From Dyella caseinilytica (GTDB lineage Bacteria; Pseudomonadota; Gammaproteobacteria; Xanthomonadales; Rhodanobacteraceae): 64,000 nucleotides of DNA. How positions within the stretch are numbered: position 1 is the stretch's first letter; the number at the start of each line of letters is the position of its first letter. This document shows positions 25,812 through 34,638 of this stretch, piece after piece. The notes beneath the pieces were generated by a model. It saw nothing but the letters and a program-made list of their open reading frames with translations. It did not search any database and was not told the DNA's origin. A program made the position numbers and the translations under genes. The stretch covers positions 4,526,001 through 4,590,000 of the forward strand of contig NZ_CP064030.1 in NCBI RefSeq assembly GCF_016865235.1. Reading direction: 5' to 3'.

Positions 25812-26892
25812 TAGTGCGCTCCATTCTGGGCAAGCTGTCCGCCAGTGCGCGCCAGGCTTTCAATTCCGGGATGCCGGGCTTGCGCTTGCCAAAGATCTGC
25901 AGGATCTGTCTGCCGCGGGTATCGTAAAGATCCAGCGACGTGACCGGGCCTTCCGGTGTCGGCTTGCGCACGACCCAGCTCTCGGCGACATGGTCTTCGC
26001 GCAGATGCAGGTTGAAATCCATGTCCATCACGTTGAGCCACGGACCCACGCGCTTGATGGTATGCACCGGCCCTGTGTGGATCTGCACCACACCGGGCGA
26101 GCCGACGAAAACCATGATGGGCAAGCCGCTTGCTGCCGCACTTTCCAGCACTGTACCAATCGCCTGATTGTCGACGCGCTGCGCGAACTCGGCACCGGCG
26201 ACGCGCAAGGCCTGCGTGCGGGTGACGTGATGTTTCCTCAGCAAGGCGAAGAAATCGTGCGGATCACGCATGGCACGCCAATCTTCACGCAGAGATGGCG
26301 CATCCACTTCATGATCCTGCCGTAATTGCGGCAGTGGATCATCCACCGCGGCAAGCTCGAGCAACGGCGATTGCACGGCGGCGCTGTAACGCCCGATCAG
26401 ACTGTCCCACGCTGCGATGTCGCTATCGTCGGTACGGTAGATCTTGTGCACAGCCTGTCCATCGGCATCGAAGAACTGCAGGCTGTGCAACAGGCGGCCG
26501 CGCGATGTTTCCTGTACGGCGAAACCATGTTTCCAGCGAGTCAGGAACAGGCGCAGGTCGATGGCTTGATCCAGCACCACGCCCATCGATCCACCGATCT
26601 CGATGTTCGCAAACGTGCCTTTCTTTTCGTGCACGCAGCTGTCATTGCGTGTCAATACCATCACGCGCCCCAACGCCGGCAACGCGCGCAGCAGGTCGGG
26701 CCACGGACCTTGCAGGCGTGTGACGCCTTCACCGCAGCGGCTTGCCACCACTTCGCCTTCGCTGACGCCGATGCATTCAGCCAGATCGCGTGCGCGCAAG
26801 TTGGGCTCGCTTTCGCGCAGGCGTTGCCACGCTTCGCGCACTTCCAGTACCGGCATGGCGATGGCATGCACGGATGACGATTCGTTCGACAT
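25804..26892 (-). CDS. hmuS: hemin-degrading/heme-handling factor HmuS
   Basis: This 362-aa protein has two tandem HmuS/ChuS-type repeats. The first is at about residues 30-175 (RARDLAECIGVSEGEVVAS to RLLHSLQFFDADGQAVHKIY) and the second at about 215-350 (DFFALLRKHHVTRTQALRVA to SLDLYDTRGRQILQIFGKRK). The family binds heme in the cytoplasm and in several species releases iron from it. It lies 18 nt after the receptor gene and overlaps hmuT by 8 nt. Confidence 0.93.
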   Translation of the reverse strand: MSNESSSVHAIAMPVLEVREAWQRLRESEPNLRARDLAECIGVSEGEVVASRCGEGVTRLQGPWPDLLRALPALGRVMVLTRNDSCVHEKKGTFANIEIGGSMGVVLDQAIDLRLFLTRWKHGFAVQETSRGRLLHSLQFFDADGQAVHKIYRTDDSDIAAWDSLIGRYSAAVQSPLLELAAVDDPLPQLRQDHEVDAPSLREDWRAMRDPHDFFALLRKHHVTRTQALRVAGAEFAQRVDNQAIGTVLESAAASGLPIMVFVGSPGVVQIHTGPVHTIKRVGPWLNVMDMDFNLHLREDHVAESWVVRKPTPEGPVTSLDLYDTRGRQILQIFGKRKPGIPELKAWRALADSLPRMERTNA

Positions 26893-26910
26893 GAGTCACT
26901 CCTTCCTTAC

Positions 26911-29238
26911 TCAATAGGCGATGCGAGCGGCGAGACTGAACGTGCGACCGGGCATGGTGAAACGATCCGCGGGCAGGCCGCCGGTGCCGGCATCGTTCAA
27001 GCCGTTTCCACTGATCAAGTTGCCCAGTGCACCGCTGTTGAGGTTGCCCCAGTCCCAATACTTGCGATTGGTGAGGTTGCTGATGCCTGCGTAGAGATCC
27101 AGATAATCGGTAGGCGAGTAGTGTGCGTAGAGATCGAGCTTGCCGTAACCAGGTGGCCGAAAAATGGTCGGATCACTCAGGCCGGTGTGTCGACGCACGG
27201 CTGTGCCGATCAACTCGGCGCCCCAGTTGTCCGCGTCGTAACTCACGCCCGCGACAAGCTTGGCCGGATCGACCGTATTGAGCGGGGTGTAACCGGTATC
27301 ACCCGGCTGGATAAGCCGGCCCGTCGCCACCGCGGCACTGCCCTTCAACGACCAGCCCTTCAGCACATCACTGAAATGTCCCAGCTGCAGCGCACCCGTC
27401 GCTTCAAAGCCTTTGATATAGGCTTTGCGCGCGTTCACCGCCTGGAAGAACTCGTTGTAGAACGCACCCGGTGAGATCTGATACGCCCACGCAGGTACCG
27501 CGCTCGGCGCAAGTGCGTAACCGGACCAGATGAAGTTGCGATACGCGTTGTAATAGCCATCGACATTGAACCAGCCGACGTCACTCTTGCCACGCACACC
27601 AAACTCCGCCCCGCGGCTCGTTTCCGACCGCAGATTGGGATTGGGCAGATAGGCGATGTTGATGCCTGCCACCGGCTGCTCGTTCCACGCGCCAGCGATT
27701 TCGCTGTAGAGCGGCGGGCGGAAGCCGTAATCGAAATTGGCGTAAGCGCTGAGTGCATCGGTGAAGCGCCAGATCACACCGAGTTTGGGCGAGACATGGT
27801 TCTGCTCGAAATTGTTCTGTACGAAGCCGTTGTTGTACTTCAGATACAACGCGTCGTTGTCCGGCTTGTATTCGTAGCGATCAGCGCGAACGCCGGGCGT
27901 GATAAGCAAGTGGTCACCAAACAGGCTGATCTCGTCCTGCCCGAAGACCGAGTAGCGATACGTCGCGCTGTCCGGGATCAGGTGCAAAGGGTAGTTGCCG
28001 GGCATGAAGGCGTCGCTGCTGCCGGTTGCGCCGGTCAGCGTATTGATGCCGTAACCATCCACGTTGGACTGCGCGGTAGTGCGCGACAACTCGACGCCGT
28101 AGCTGATCGTCTGGCTGACGGGACCGGTGTCGCCAAGATGCTTGGTCGCCACCAATTTTCCGCCGAATACTTTTTCCTGCAGCGGCAAACTGTCGAAATA
28201 GCGGTCGATCGGTCCGTAGGTGGTCTGGGTATGCGTGCGCGTGAGGCTTTTCTGCCAATACGCGTTCCAATCCAGCGTATCGGCCAGCACGCTGTTCAGT
28301 TGCGGGAACCACTGCCCCACACTGGCGCGCACGCGCATGTTCTCATCCTGCGAGTTGTAGTAAGCCGGCGTCACGCCATACGCTGGCACCAGCTCCGATA
28401 AGCCATCGGTGCGCGTGCGCGTCTGCGAACCATCGACAATGAAACGGTCCGTACGTCCGCTATCGGCGGTGTGCACGTACTTGCCGAGGAAACTGTTCAG
28501 ATCGTAGGTTTGCGGATCGGCGCGCGTGCGCGTGTTGCCGACACCACCGACATCGCCCATGTCCTCGGTTTCATGACCAGCGCGATGGTTGAACACGAAC
28601 AGGATGCCGTTGCGCTGATCGCCGCCGGCCATGGTCGCGGTGGTGGCGAAGCTGCGATCCGCGCCGTCGTACTGTTCTTTCAATGAGGTGTAGACATCTT
28701 TGCCAGGGCGCAGATAGTCGGCCGGATCTTTGGTGATCAGGCTGACCACGCCTCCCAGCGCATCGGAGGGATAAAGCGCCGATGACGGACCGCGCACAAT
28801 CTCGACCTGCTTGATCTCATCCAGATCGAGGAAATTGCGCCCCGCACGGAAGCTTCCACCCGCCACATCCGCACCGAACGAATCCGGCAGCGATACACCA
28901 TCGATCTCGATGCGCGTGCGATTGCCCGACAGGCCACGGATGTTGAAGCTATCCAGGCCGAAGCGTCCTGCCGTACCAATGGCCGATACACCCGGCTCGT
29001 ACTGCACCAGATCGCGGATGTTGGTCACCAGGTGCCGATCCATCTGCTGCCGGCCGATCACCGTGGTGGTGCCCGGCACGTTCAACAGTACCGAAGGCGT
29101 GGACGCCGAGACCTGCACGCCCGGCAACTGGGTGGTGTTGTCCTGGGATGGCACGGGCGTCGACGGCGCGTCGGCGGCTTGTACGGAAAGCGTCAAAGCT
29201 GCCGCGATAAAAGCGGCCAGCGGGGTGAAGCGCAGCAT
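26911..29238 (-). CDS. TonB-dependent heme/hemoglobin receptor
   Basis: This 775-aa protein has a signal peptide ending in SVQAAD, a plug domain (residues ~35-160, including IRDLVQYEPGVSAIG, FNIRGLSGNRTRIEIDGVSLPDSF and IEIVRGPSSALYPSDALGGVVSL-type sequence) and a 22-strand-type barrel. The barrel contains FRPPLYSEI and the receptor-family NPNLRSETSRGAEFGVRG, and ends in an aromatic residue (AARIAY). It belongs to the TonB-dependent hemoglobin/transferrin/lactoferrin receptor family. It is first in the heme operon, 135 nt downstream of a Fur-box-like site. It has no STN domain, so it is unlikely to signal to a FecR protein. Confidence 0.94.
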   Translation of the reverse strand: MLRFTPLAAFIAAALTLSVQAADAPSTPVPSQDNTTQLPGVQVSASTPSVLLNVPGTTTVIGRQQMDRHLVTNIRDLVQYEPGVSAIGTAGRFGLDSFNIRGLSGNRTRIEIDGVSLPDSFGADVAGGSFRAGRNFLDLDEIKQVEIVRGPSSALYPSDALGGVVSLITKDPADYLRPGKDVYTSLKEQYDGADRSFATTATMAGGDQRNGILFVFNHRAGHETEDMGDVGGVGNTRTRADPQTYDLNSFLGKYVHTADSGRTDRFIVDGSQTRTRTDGLSELVPAYGVTPAYYNSQDENMRVRASVGQWFPQLNSVLADTLDWNAYWQKSLTRTHTQTTYGPIDRYFDSLPLQEKVFGGKLVATKHLGDTGPVSQTISYGVELSRTTAQSNVDGYGINTLTGATGSSDAFMPGNYPLHLIPDSATYRYSVFGQDEISLFGDHLLITPGVRADRYEYKPDNDALYLKYNNGFVQNNFEQNHVSPKLGVIWRFTDALSAYANFDYGFRPPLYSEIAGAWNEQPVAGINIAYLPNPNLRSETSRGAEFGVRGKSDVGWFNVDGYYNAYRNFIWSGYALAPSAVPAWAYQISPGAFYNEFFQAVNARKAYIKGFEATGALQLGHFSDVLKGWSLKGSAAVATGRLIQPGDTGYTPLNTVDPAKLVAGVSYDADNWGAELIGTAVRRHTGLSDPTIFRPPGYGKLDLYAHYSPTDYLDLYAGISNLTNRKYWDWGNLNSGALGNLISGNGLNDAGTGGLPADRFTMPGRTFSLAARIAY

Positions 29239-29373
29239 ATGTATGTGTTCCTTTGCCTATGCGTGATGACACGCGGCGTTGCTGGCAAAGGCGGCGCGGG
29301 GAATGCGCCTGGTGCTGGCGGCCGTGCGGACATGCGTCCGGGGTAAAGCGCTACCGTGGCTGGTGGCGCAACA

Positions 29374-29392
29374 AATGAGAATCTATCTCATT
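29374..29392 (-). promoter_or_regulatory. Fur-box-like palindrome of the heme operon
   Basis: AATGAGA-ATCTA-TCTCATT is a perfect 7-bp-arm inverted repeat of 19 bp, resembling Fur operators, located 135 nt upstream of the heme receptor start. Iron-dependent repression by Fur is the expected control. Confidence 0.8.
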
Positions 29393-29430
29393 CGCAAATT
29401 CCTGTACAGGGCCTTGGCGGCTCCCGCTAC

Positions 29431-29622
29431 TTACTGATCGCTGGAATGGATCAGGGAGAGTCCGACACTCGTCAGTTGCAGGGCACGGTCTTCTGCTTTC
29501 TGCACCAATCCCAGCGCAAGCAGACGATCTGCCAGCGGGTCCGGCACGGTCGACGACCGGCCCTCCGCAACCCGTTCCAGGCTGGCAAGGTCAATGCGAT
29601 CGAGTTGTTCGGAGAACTTCAC
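29431..29622 (-). CDS. small hypothetical protein upstream of the heme receptor
   Basis: This 63-codon frame begins at GTG (MKFSEQLDRIDLASLERVAE). It has a charged helical N-terminal half and a C-terminal part (DRLLALGLVQKAEDRALQLT, LSLIHSSDQ) that reads like the helix-strand pattern of a small winged-helix fold. Its stop is 39 nt before the Fur-box-like palindrome, so it is probably transcribed separately from the heme operon. The ribosome site is weak (AGG nine nt upstream). I do not recognise the family. Confidence 0.45.
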   Translation of the reverse strand: MKFSEQLDRIDLASLERVAEGRSSTVPDPLADRLLALGLVQKAEDRALQLTSVGLSLIHSSDQ

Positions 29623-29970
29623 GGTAAGAACCTGCTCGCGTCATGGCTGTTGCGTAGCTTGCACCGAAATCTGTGACAGCTTTTTTGCCGATGATGAAGC
29701 CCGCGCCAGCACGAATATCATTGTTTAAACAAAGCAATCGTCCGCGGCTATATCCGTCATCACAGGCAATTCCATCCATGATTTGGTGTCGCTGCGCCAC
29801 ACGAATGGGCAGCCACGACCGAGGCAAGCTCGCTTGCGACAAACTGACGGTAACCCTGCGCGCCTGAATGCTCTCCTGCGGAAAGTTCGCCAGCCCTATG
29901 ACAGATTCATTGCATACGGCCGCCTTTTGCTGCACATTCGACCGGGTGCGGTGAGGGTGAATAGCTGGGG
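29623..29970. other. divergent intergenic region before the second sigma factor
   Basis: These 348 bp between a small minus-strand ORF and the plus-strand sigma gene hold no convincing gene. The A/T-rich middle contains a perfect 12-bp palindrome, TTGTTTAAACAA (29721-29732), inside a wider ATTG...CAAT frame. It is a possible operator, and the stretch probably contains the promoter of the sigma/FecR pair. Confidence 0.45.
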
Positions 29971-30552
29971 ATGGAGAACAAACGGGAGAGTGCGTCGATC
30001 GTTCCGTTGCCGGAGTCTCCGGCCCTCGATGTACGCGCCAATGCACAGAATTTCGATGCGTTTATCCGCAGCCAGTTTCGTGGACTGGTGCAGTTTTTGC
30101 GCGCCCGGACGGCATCCGAGCAGGATGCAGAGGACGCGGCGCAGGAGAGCATGGCCAAACTGCTGCGCTACCGCGAATCGGAGCCGCCGTCGGCCTGGAA
30201 GCAGTTGCTGTATCGCATTGCGGTGAACGTGGCGCATGACCAGTTTCGGGTTTCCCTGACCCATCACCGCAAGGAACACGTCGCACTGGATGCGCTGGAT
30301 ATTGCCGCCACCGAGCACACACCAGAGCAACGTGCGGTTTATGAGCAGCAGGTTGCCCGCCTGTCCAAGGCCATCCTGGAGCTCCCTCCCAAGTGCCAGC
30401 GGGTGTACTTGCTCAAGCGCGCGCATGACCTGAGTCATGCGCAGATCGCCGAGCGCTGCGGCATTTCGGTGAAAATGGTGGAAAAACATCTCGCTACCGC
30501 ACTGGCCCAGCTGAGGCGCAAGGTAGGAGATTCGTCGGAAGAACCGTTTTAA
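29971..30552 (+). CDS. ECF sigma factor, FecI-like (second module)
   Basis: This 193-aa protein has sigma region 2 at residues ~25-95 (FIRSQFRGLVQFLRARTASE, DAEDAAQESMAKLLRY, RIAVNVAHDQFR) and region 4 at ~125-180 (LPPKCQRVYLLKRAHDLSHAQ, CGISVKMVEKHLATALAQLR). The first ~25 residues are a disordered-looking extension. Its TAA overlaps the ATG of the FecR gene (TAATG), so the pair is coupled. Likely targets are the downstream protease and receptor genes. The receptor carries an STN domain and completes the signalling triad. Confidence 0.92.
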   Translation: MENKRESASIVPLPESPALDVRANAQNFDAFIRSQFRGLVQFLRARTASEQDAEDAAQESMAKLLRYRESEPPSAWKQLLYRIAVNVAHDQFRVSLTHHRKEHVALDALDIAATEHTPEQRAVYEQQVARLSKAILELPPKCQRVYLLKRAHDLSHAQIAERCGISVKMVEKHLATALAQLRRKVGDSSEEPF

Positions 30553-31559
30553 TGAACATGGACAGGCGGCAGACAAACAGGGACATCACGCTAGGCTCGT
30601 ATGACGAGGCCGAACACTGGTTCGTGCGCTTGCTTGAACCTGACTGCCCTGCCGAACAGCGGGAAGCATTCGAGCGCTGGCGCGCAGCCGATCCGGAGCA
30701 CGCCGCCGCCTATCGCGAGATCCAGTTGCTGTGGAAGCAGAGCGAGGATGCGATCAAGGATCCGGCGGTGATGGCGGCGGCGAAGCGCGCATTGCAGCCG
30801 GAGCCGCAGGTACGTGCGCGAAAGCGTTGGTTTGTTCCCGCCCTGGCCGCTGGCTTTGCCGCGCTGCTTCTGGCGGTCGCACTACCGCGTTGGCTGGGGG
30901 CGCCGGCGGACCCGGCCGGCACCGCGTACGCAACGGTTGCCGGTCAGGAGCAGACCGTCACGCTGGCGGATGGCTCATCCATCCTGCTCGATACGGATAC
31001 CAAGGTCGTGGTGCGCTATAGCGAACGCACGCGCCGCGTCGACCTGTTGCGCGGGCAAGCGCAATTCTCCGTGCAAGGAAACCATGCGTGGCCATTCGTC
31101 GTCCATGCGGGTGCCGGCACAGTGACTGCGGTCGGCACGCAGTTCCAGGTTCGCCTTGATGATGAGGTGACCGATGTCGCACTGCTCAAGGGCAAGCTCG
31201 CCATCGCGGCACAAGCCCCCAATGGCGGCACGCAGGATGCTTCGTTGGTGGGCGGCCAGGGGCTTTCCTACGATGCAAACGGGCAGATCACCCCGATACA
31301 CGCGGTGGACATGCAGCAAGCACATGGCTGGACCAGCGGCCAGCTGTTTGTCCACAACTGGCGTCTGGCTGACCTGATTGCCGAAATGAATCGCTACAGC
31401 AACACCAAGCTGCAGCTTGGCGATGCTTCGCTGGCGAACATCCGTGTCAGCGGTGTTTTCCGTACCAGTGATCAGCAGACGTTGTTGCTGTTGCTGCAGC
31501 AAGGTTGGTCGATTCGCGCACAGCGAATCAACGGCACACAGATTCAGTTGCTGCGTTAA
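30552..31559 (+). CDS. FecR-family anti-sigma factor (second module)
   Basis: This 335-aa protein has an N-terminal DUF4880-like sigma-binding region (DEAEHWFVRLLEPDCPAEQR and FERWRAADPEHAAAYRE, residues ~17-65). One membrane helix lies at ~93-112 (RWFVPALAAGFAALLLAVAL). The FecR domain spans ~125-225 (GQEQTVTLADGSSILLDTDT, VDLLRGQAQFSVQGN, VGTQFQVRLDDEVTDVALLK), and a C-terminal STN-contacting domain follows (VDMQQAHGWTSGQLFVHNWR to ISGVF-like RVSGVFRTSDQQTLL). It is coupled to the sigma gene by a TAATG overlap. It should transmit the signal from the STN-bearing TonB receptor at 34639-37800. Confidence 0.92.
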   Translation: MNMDRRQTNRDITLGSYDEAEHWFVRLLEPDCPAEQREAFERWRAADPEHAAAYREIQLLWKQSEDAIKDPAVMAAAKRALQPEPQVRARKRWFVPALAAGFAALLLAVALPRWLGAPADPAGTAYATVAGQEQTVTLADGSSILLDTDTKVVVRYSERTRRVDLLRGQAQFSVQGNHAWPFVVHAGAGTVTAVGTQFQVRLDDEVTDVALLKGKLAIAAQAPNGGTQDASLVGGQGLSYDANGQITPIHAVDMQQAHGWTSGQLFVHNWRLADLIAEMNRYSNTKLQLGDASLANIRVSGVFRTSDQQTLLLLLQQGWSIRAQRINGTQIQLLR

Positions 31560-31925
31560 GCCAACCAAAGACTCCACTTACCTCAGTGTCATTCCGGCGG
31601 AGGCCGGAATGACACTGAGGACATATGCAGTTTCTCGAAATGCTCTCCGCAGCGAGACGACCGTGCGATTTCACGAATGACCGCACAAAAATGAAATCCG
31701 TCACCACTCGCAGGTGGGGTTTTCGCAAACATTTGCGTCTTACTCATCAGCGACACCGCAGCGCATGCGACGGACAGGGATCGTAGGGGACGTCGTTCGC
31801 TGAGCAGCTTCGAGGGTCGCTAGACACGCAGTGATTCAAGAGGCCGCATGACAGCGGCCAACACTAACGCATGGGGCTTTCGAGCCGCATAGGGTTCGTT
31901 TGTCCCCAAACAAGGGAGTTCACTC
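31560..31925. other. gap between the FecR gene and the S53 protease gene
   Basis: These 366 bp hold a perfect 18-bp-arm palindrome at 31581-31620 just after the fecR stop, then about 300 bp without a supported gene. GGGAG at 31915-31919 is the ribosome site of the protease. The region probably holds a separate protease promoter. I could not identify -35/-10 elements with confidence, and the tps-type motif is not present. Confidence 0.5.
31581..31620. repeat. GTCATTCCGGC palindrome after the FecR gene
   Basis: Perfect 18-bp arms (CCTCAGTGTCATTCCGGC and complement) flank a 4-nt loop. It belongs to the dispersed GTCATTCC family and lies 21 nt after the FecR stop, where it could end or stabilise the transcript. 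Confidence 0.85.
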
Positions 31926-34451
31926 ATGTCGAGTCGTTTTGGTTTTTCGGGGAATCGTAAATTGCTTTTGCCAGCAGCACTGTCGCTGGCGCTGGTTTCG
32001 TTGTCGGCACATGCCGGCGATACCTGGGTATCGACCCGCACGCACGCGGGCATTCAAAACAACAACGGCAGCAAATTTTCCACGCTGGTGATGACGGGTC
32101 ATCCATCGATCGAGGCCTCGCAGATCATGCCGTTGGAACAGAGCAGGAAGCTGCACGTGGAAGTCAGCTTGAACCTGCGCAACGTGGATGATTTGCAGAG
32201 CTTTCTGCAAGCCGTGAACCAGCCTGGCAGCGCCAGCTATCACCAGTTCCTGACGCCTGCTCAGTTCAAGGCGAAGTACGCGCCGACCGATGCACAGGTC
32301 CAAGTCGTGGTGGCGCACCTGAAAGCATCCGGCTTCACCAACATCAAGGTGGCGTCAAACAACATGCTGGTGTCGGCCGACGGTACGGCATCGAGCGCGA
32401 ATGCGGCGTTCAACGCCAACATGAAGACCTTCAGCTACAAGGGCAAGGCGCACTTTGCCAACGCATCCGACGTGACCGTGCCGCAGACGCTGGGTGGCAT
32501 CGTCGATGGCGTGCTCGGTCTGCAGGATTACGCGCGTCCGCATGTGATGTCCCATCGCATCAGCAGCGACGCCGCCAAGGCGCAGGCGTCTGGCACGCAA
32601 GTGGGCCACAACCCGACGGACTTCGCGTCGATCTACGACGCAGGCAGCACGTCGACCGCTTCGAATACGGTGGTCGGCATCATCACCTGGGGCGACATGT
32701 CCCAGACCATTTCCGACCTGAACACGTTCACCAGCAACAACAACCTAGCCACGGTGAACACCTCGACCGTCGCCGGTGGCAGTGGCACGCTGGCCAATGA
32801 TGGCGATCCGTCGGAGTGGGATCTGGACAGCCAGGACATCATCGGCGTGTCCGGCGGCGTGAAGCAGCTGATTTTCTACGCCGCGATCAACGGCGATGCC
32901 CAGGACAGCCAGCTCACCGACGCGAACATCACCGCGGCCTACAACAAGGCGGTGACGGATAACGTTGCCAAGATCATCAACGTCTCGCTGGGCGAAGACG
33001 AAACCGCGGCGAACAACTCCGGCACGCAGGCGGCCGACGACAAGGCGTTCGCGCAGGCCGTGGCGCAGGGCCAGATCTTCTCGGTCGCTGCGGGTGATGC
33101 GGGCGTGTACCAGTGGTCGAGCGATCCGACCGAAAGCGCACCCGGCTATGTCGCCAATTCCAGCGGCACGGTGGAAATCAATCTCAGCCATTACGGCGTG
33201 AGCGAACCGGCCAGTTCGCCGGATGTGGTCGCTGTCGGCGGCACCACGCTGAGCACCACCAACACCACCACCTGGGCTGGTGAAACGGTGTGGAACGAAG
33301 GTCTGGCGCAGATCGATCCGCAAGGCCAGAACAACAACGGCACGCCAGACGACAACGAGCGCCTGTGGGCAACCGGCGGCGGCATCAGCCTGTTCGAAAC
33401 AGCGCCGACGTGGCAGACCTCGGCCCTTGGCTCCTCGGTGACCAAGCGCGAATTGCCGGACGTGGCGTTCGATGCCGCTTCCAGCACCGGCGCGTTGATT
33501 GTCATCAACGGCCAGGCCAACCAGCAGGTTGGCGGCACAAGTCTGGCTTCGCCGCTGTTCGTGGGCATCTGGGCACGTATCGAATCGGCCAACAACAATT
33601 CGCTCGGACTGCCGACCCAGAACATGTACACCTACTTCCCCAAGGACACCACGCCGCTGCATGACGTGACCTCGGGCAACAACGGTTACAACGGCTACGG
33701 TTACAACGCCGCCACGGGCTACGACAACACCACCGGCTGGGGCAGCCTGGATATCAGCAAGCTCAGCGCTTATGTCACCAAGTATTGGGGCGGCTCCGGC
33801 AGCACCGGCGGCGGTGGCACCACGCCCACGACGGGCAACCCGGTCGCCAACTTCACCGATACAGTGAGCGGCCTGACGGTGAACTTCAGCAACAGCTCCA
33901 CCGATACCGGCGGCACCATCAGTTCCTATGCCTGGAATTTTGGTGACAGCAGCACCTCGACCTCGGCCAGCCCCAGCCACACCTATGCAGCCGCAGGTAC
34001 TTACACGGTCACCCTGACGGTGACTGACAGCACCGGTGCGGCCAACACCAAGACCGGGTCGGTCACGGTGACCAGCACCAGCAGTGGCGGCGGCAGCAGC
34101 AACGGCGTGTTCAGTAGCAACAAATCCGTGGTGATCAACGACAACGCCACTATCACCAGCAGCATCGCGGTGACCGGGGTATCGGGCAATGCGCCGTCAA
34201 ACCTGAAGGTGCACGCCAGCATCACGCACAACTGGTCGGGCGACCTGACCGTCGAAATCATCGCTCCGAACGGCGCCTATGCCGTGCTGCAGAACCCGGA
34301 CTATGACAACGATGGCAACATCAACACCACCTGGACGGTGAACGCCTCCTCGATATCCGCCAACGGTACGTGGAAGCTGAAGGTGATCGACAACGATCCG
34401 GAGTACTACGGTGACTACGGCACGCTCAACAACTGGAGCCTGACGTTCTAA
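31926..34451 (+). CDS. secreted S53 (sedolisin/pseudomonalisin) protease with PKD and P domains
   Basis: This 841-aa protein has a signal peptide ending near SAHAGD (residue ~32) and a pro-kumamolisin activation domain (~50-195: LHVEVSLNLRNVDDLQSFLQ, YHQFLTPAQFKAKYAPTDAQ). The peptidase S53 domain (~215-615) carries the catalytic pair E297/D301 (GDPSEWDLD), the oxyanion Asp D391 (AAGDAG) and the nucleophile S539 in GGTSLASP. A Gly-rich linker leads to a PKD domain (~635-715, SYAWNFGDSSTSTSASPSHT) and a C-terminal proprotein-convertase P domain (~725-841, THNWSGDLTVEIIAPNG, GTWKLKVIDNDP). The family is active at acid pH, and the protein is likely secreted to digest external protein. A strong terminator follows. 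It lies between a FecI/FecR pair and an STN receptor. Confidence 0.95.
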   Translation: MSSRFGFSGNRKLLLPAALSLALVSLSAHAGDTWVSTRTHAGIQNNNGSKFSTLVMTGHPSIEASQIMPLEQSRKLHVEVSLNLRNVDDLQSFLQAVNQPGSASYHQFLTPAQFKAKYAPTDAQVQVVVAHLKASGFTNIKVASNNMLVSADGTASSANAAFNANMKTFSYKGKAHFANASDVTVPQTLGGIVDGVLGLQDYARPHVMSHRISSDAAKAQASGTQVGHNPTDFASIYDAGSTSTASNTVVGIITWGDMSQTISDLNTFTSNNNLATVNTSTVAGGSGTLANDGDPSEWDLDSQDIIGVSGGVKQLIFYAAINGDAQDSQLTDANITAAYNKAVTDNVAKIINVSLGEDETAANNSGTQAADDKAFAQAVAQGQIFSVAAGDAGVYQWSSDPTESAPGYVANSSGTVEINLSHYGVSEPASSPDVVAVGGTTLSTTNTTTWAGETVWNEGLAQIDPQGQNNNGTPDDNERLWATGGGISLFETAPTWQTSALGSSVTKRELPDVAFDAASSTGALIVINGQANQQVGGTSLASPLFVGIWARIESANNNSLGLPTQNMYTYFPKDTTPLHDVTSGNNGYNGYGYNAATGYDNTTGWGSLDISKLSAYVTKYWGGSGSTGGGGTTPTTGNPVANFTDTVSGLTVNFSNSSTDTGGTISSYAWNFGDSSTSTSASPSHTYAAAGTYTVTLTVTDSTGAANTKTGSVTVTSTSSGGGSSNGVFSSNKSVVINDNATITSSIAVTGVSGNAPSNLKVHASITHNWSGDLTVEIIAPNGAYAVLQNPDYDNDGNINTTWTVNASSISANGTWKLKVIDNDPEYYGDYGTLNNWSLTF

Positions 34452-34497
34452 GCATATGCTTTTTCAGGCGCGCAGGGACGCGTGCCATGGAGTACAA

Positions 34498-34527
34498 AGC
34501 CCGGCTGTCATGGCCGGGCTTTTTTTA
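34498..34527 (+). terminator. rho-independent terminator of the S53 protease gene
   Basis: AGCCCGGC, a 7-nt loop and GCCGGGCT are followed by seven T residues and more A/T. It starts 47 nt after the protease stop. Because it lies inside the upstream part of the next open frame, it argues that the receptor gene starts further downstream. Confidence 0.93.
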
Positions 34528-34638
34528 TTTGGAAAGGGCGTATGGGCATGCCCTATGATCGACCCAAGCCGGCGAGACAGCAGGCATCGAGATGACAGGG
34601 GCACACCGCTGGGGAAAGATGGGAGGCAGCAGCTAAGC

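Noticed and set aside
29591..30046. 151-codon minus-strand open frame across the gap before the second sigma gene
   Set aside because: It overlaps the start of the sigma gene antisense and has no ribosome site or recognisable features.
34456..34638. N-terminal extension of the STN receptor from 34456
   Set aside because: It would be translated through a strong rho-independent terminator and lacks a signal-peptide character.
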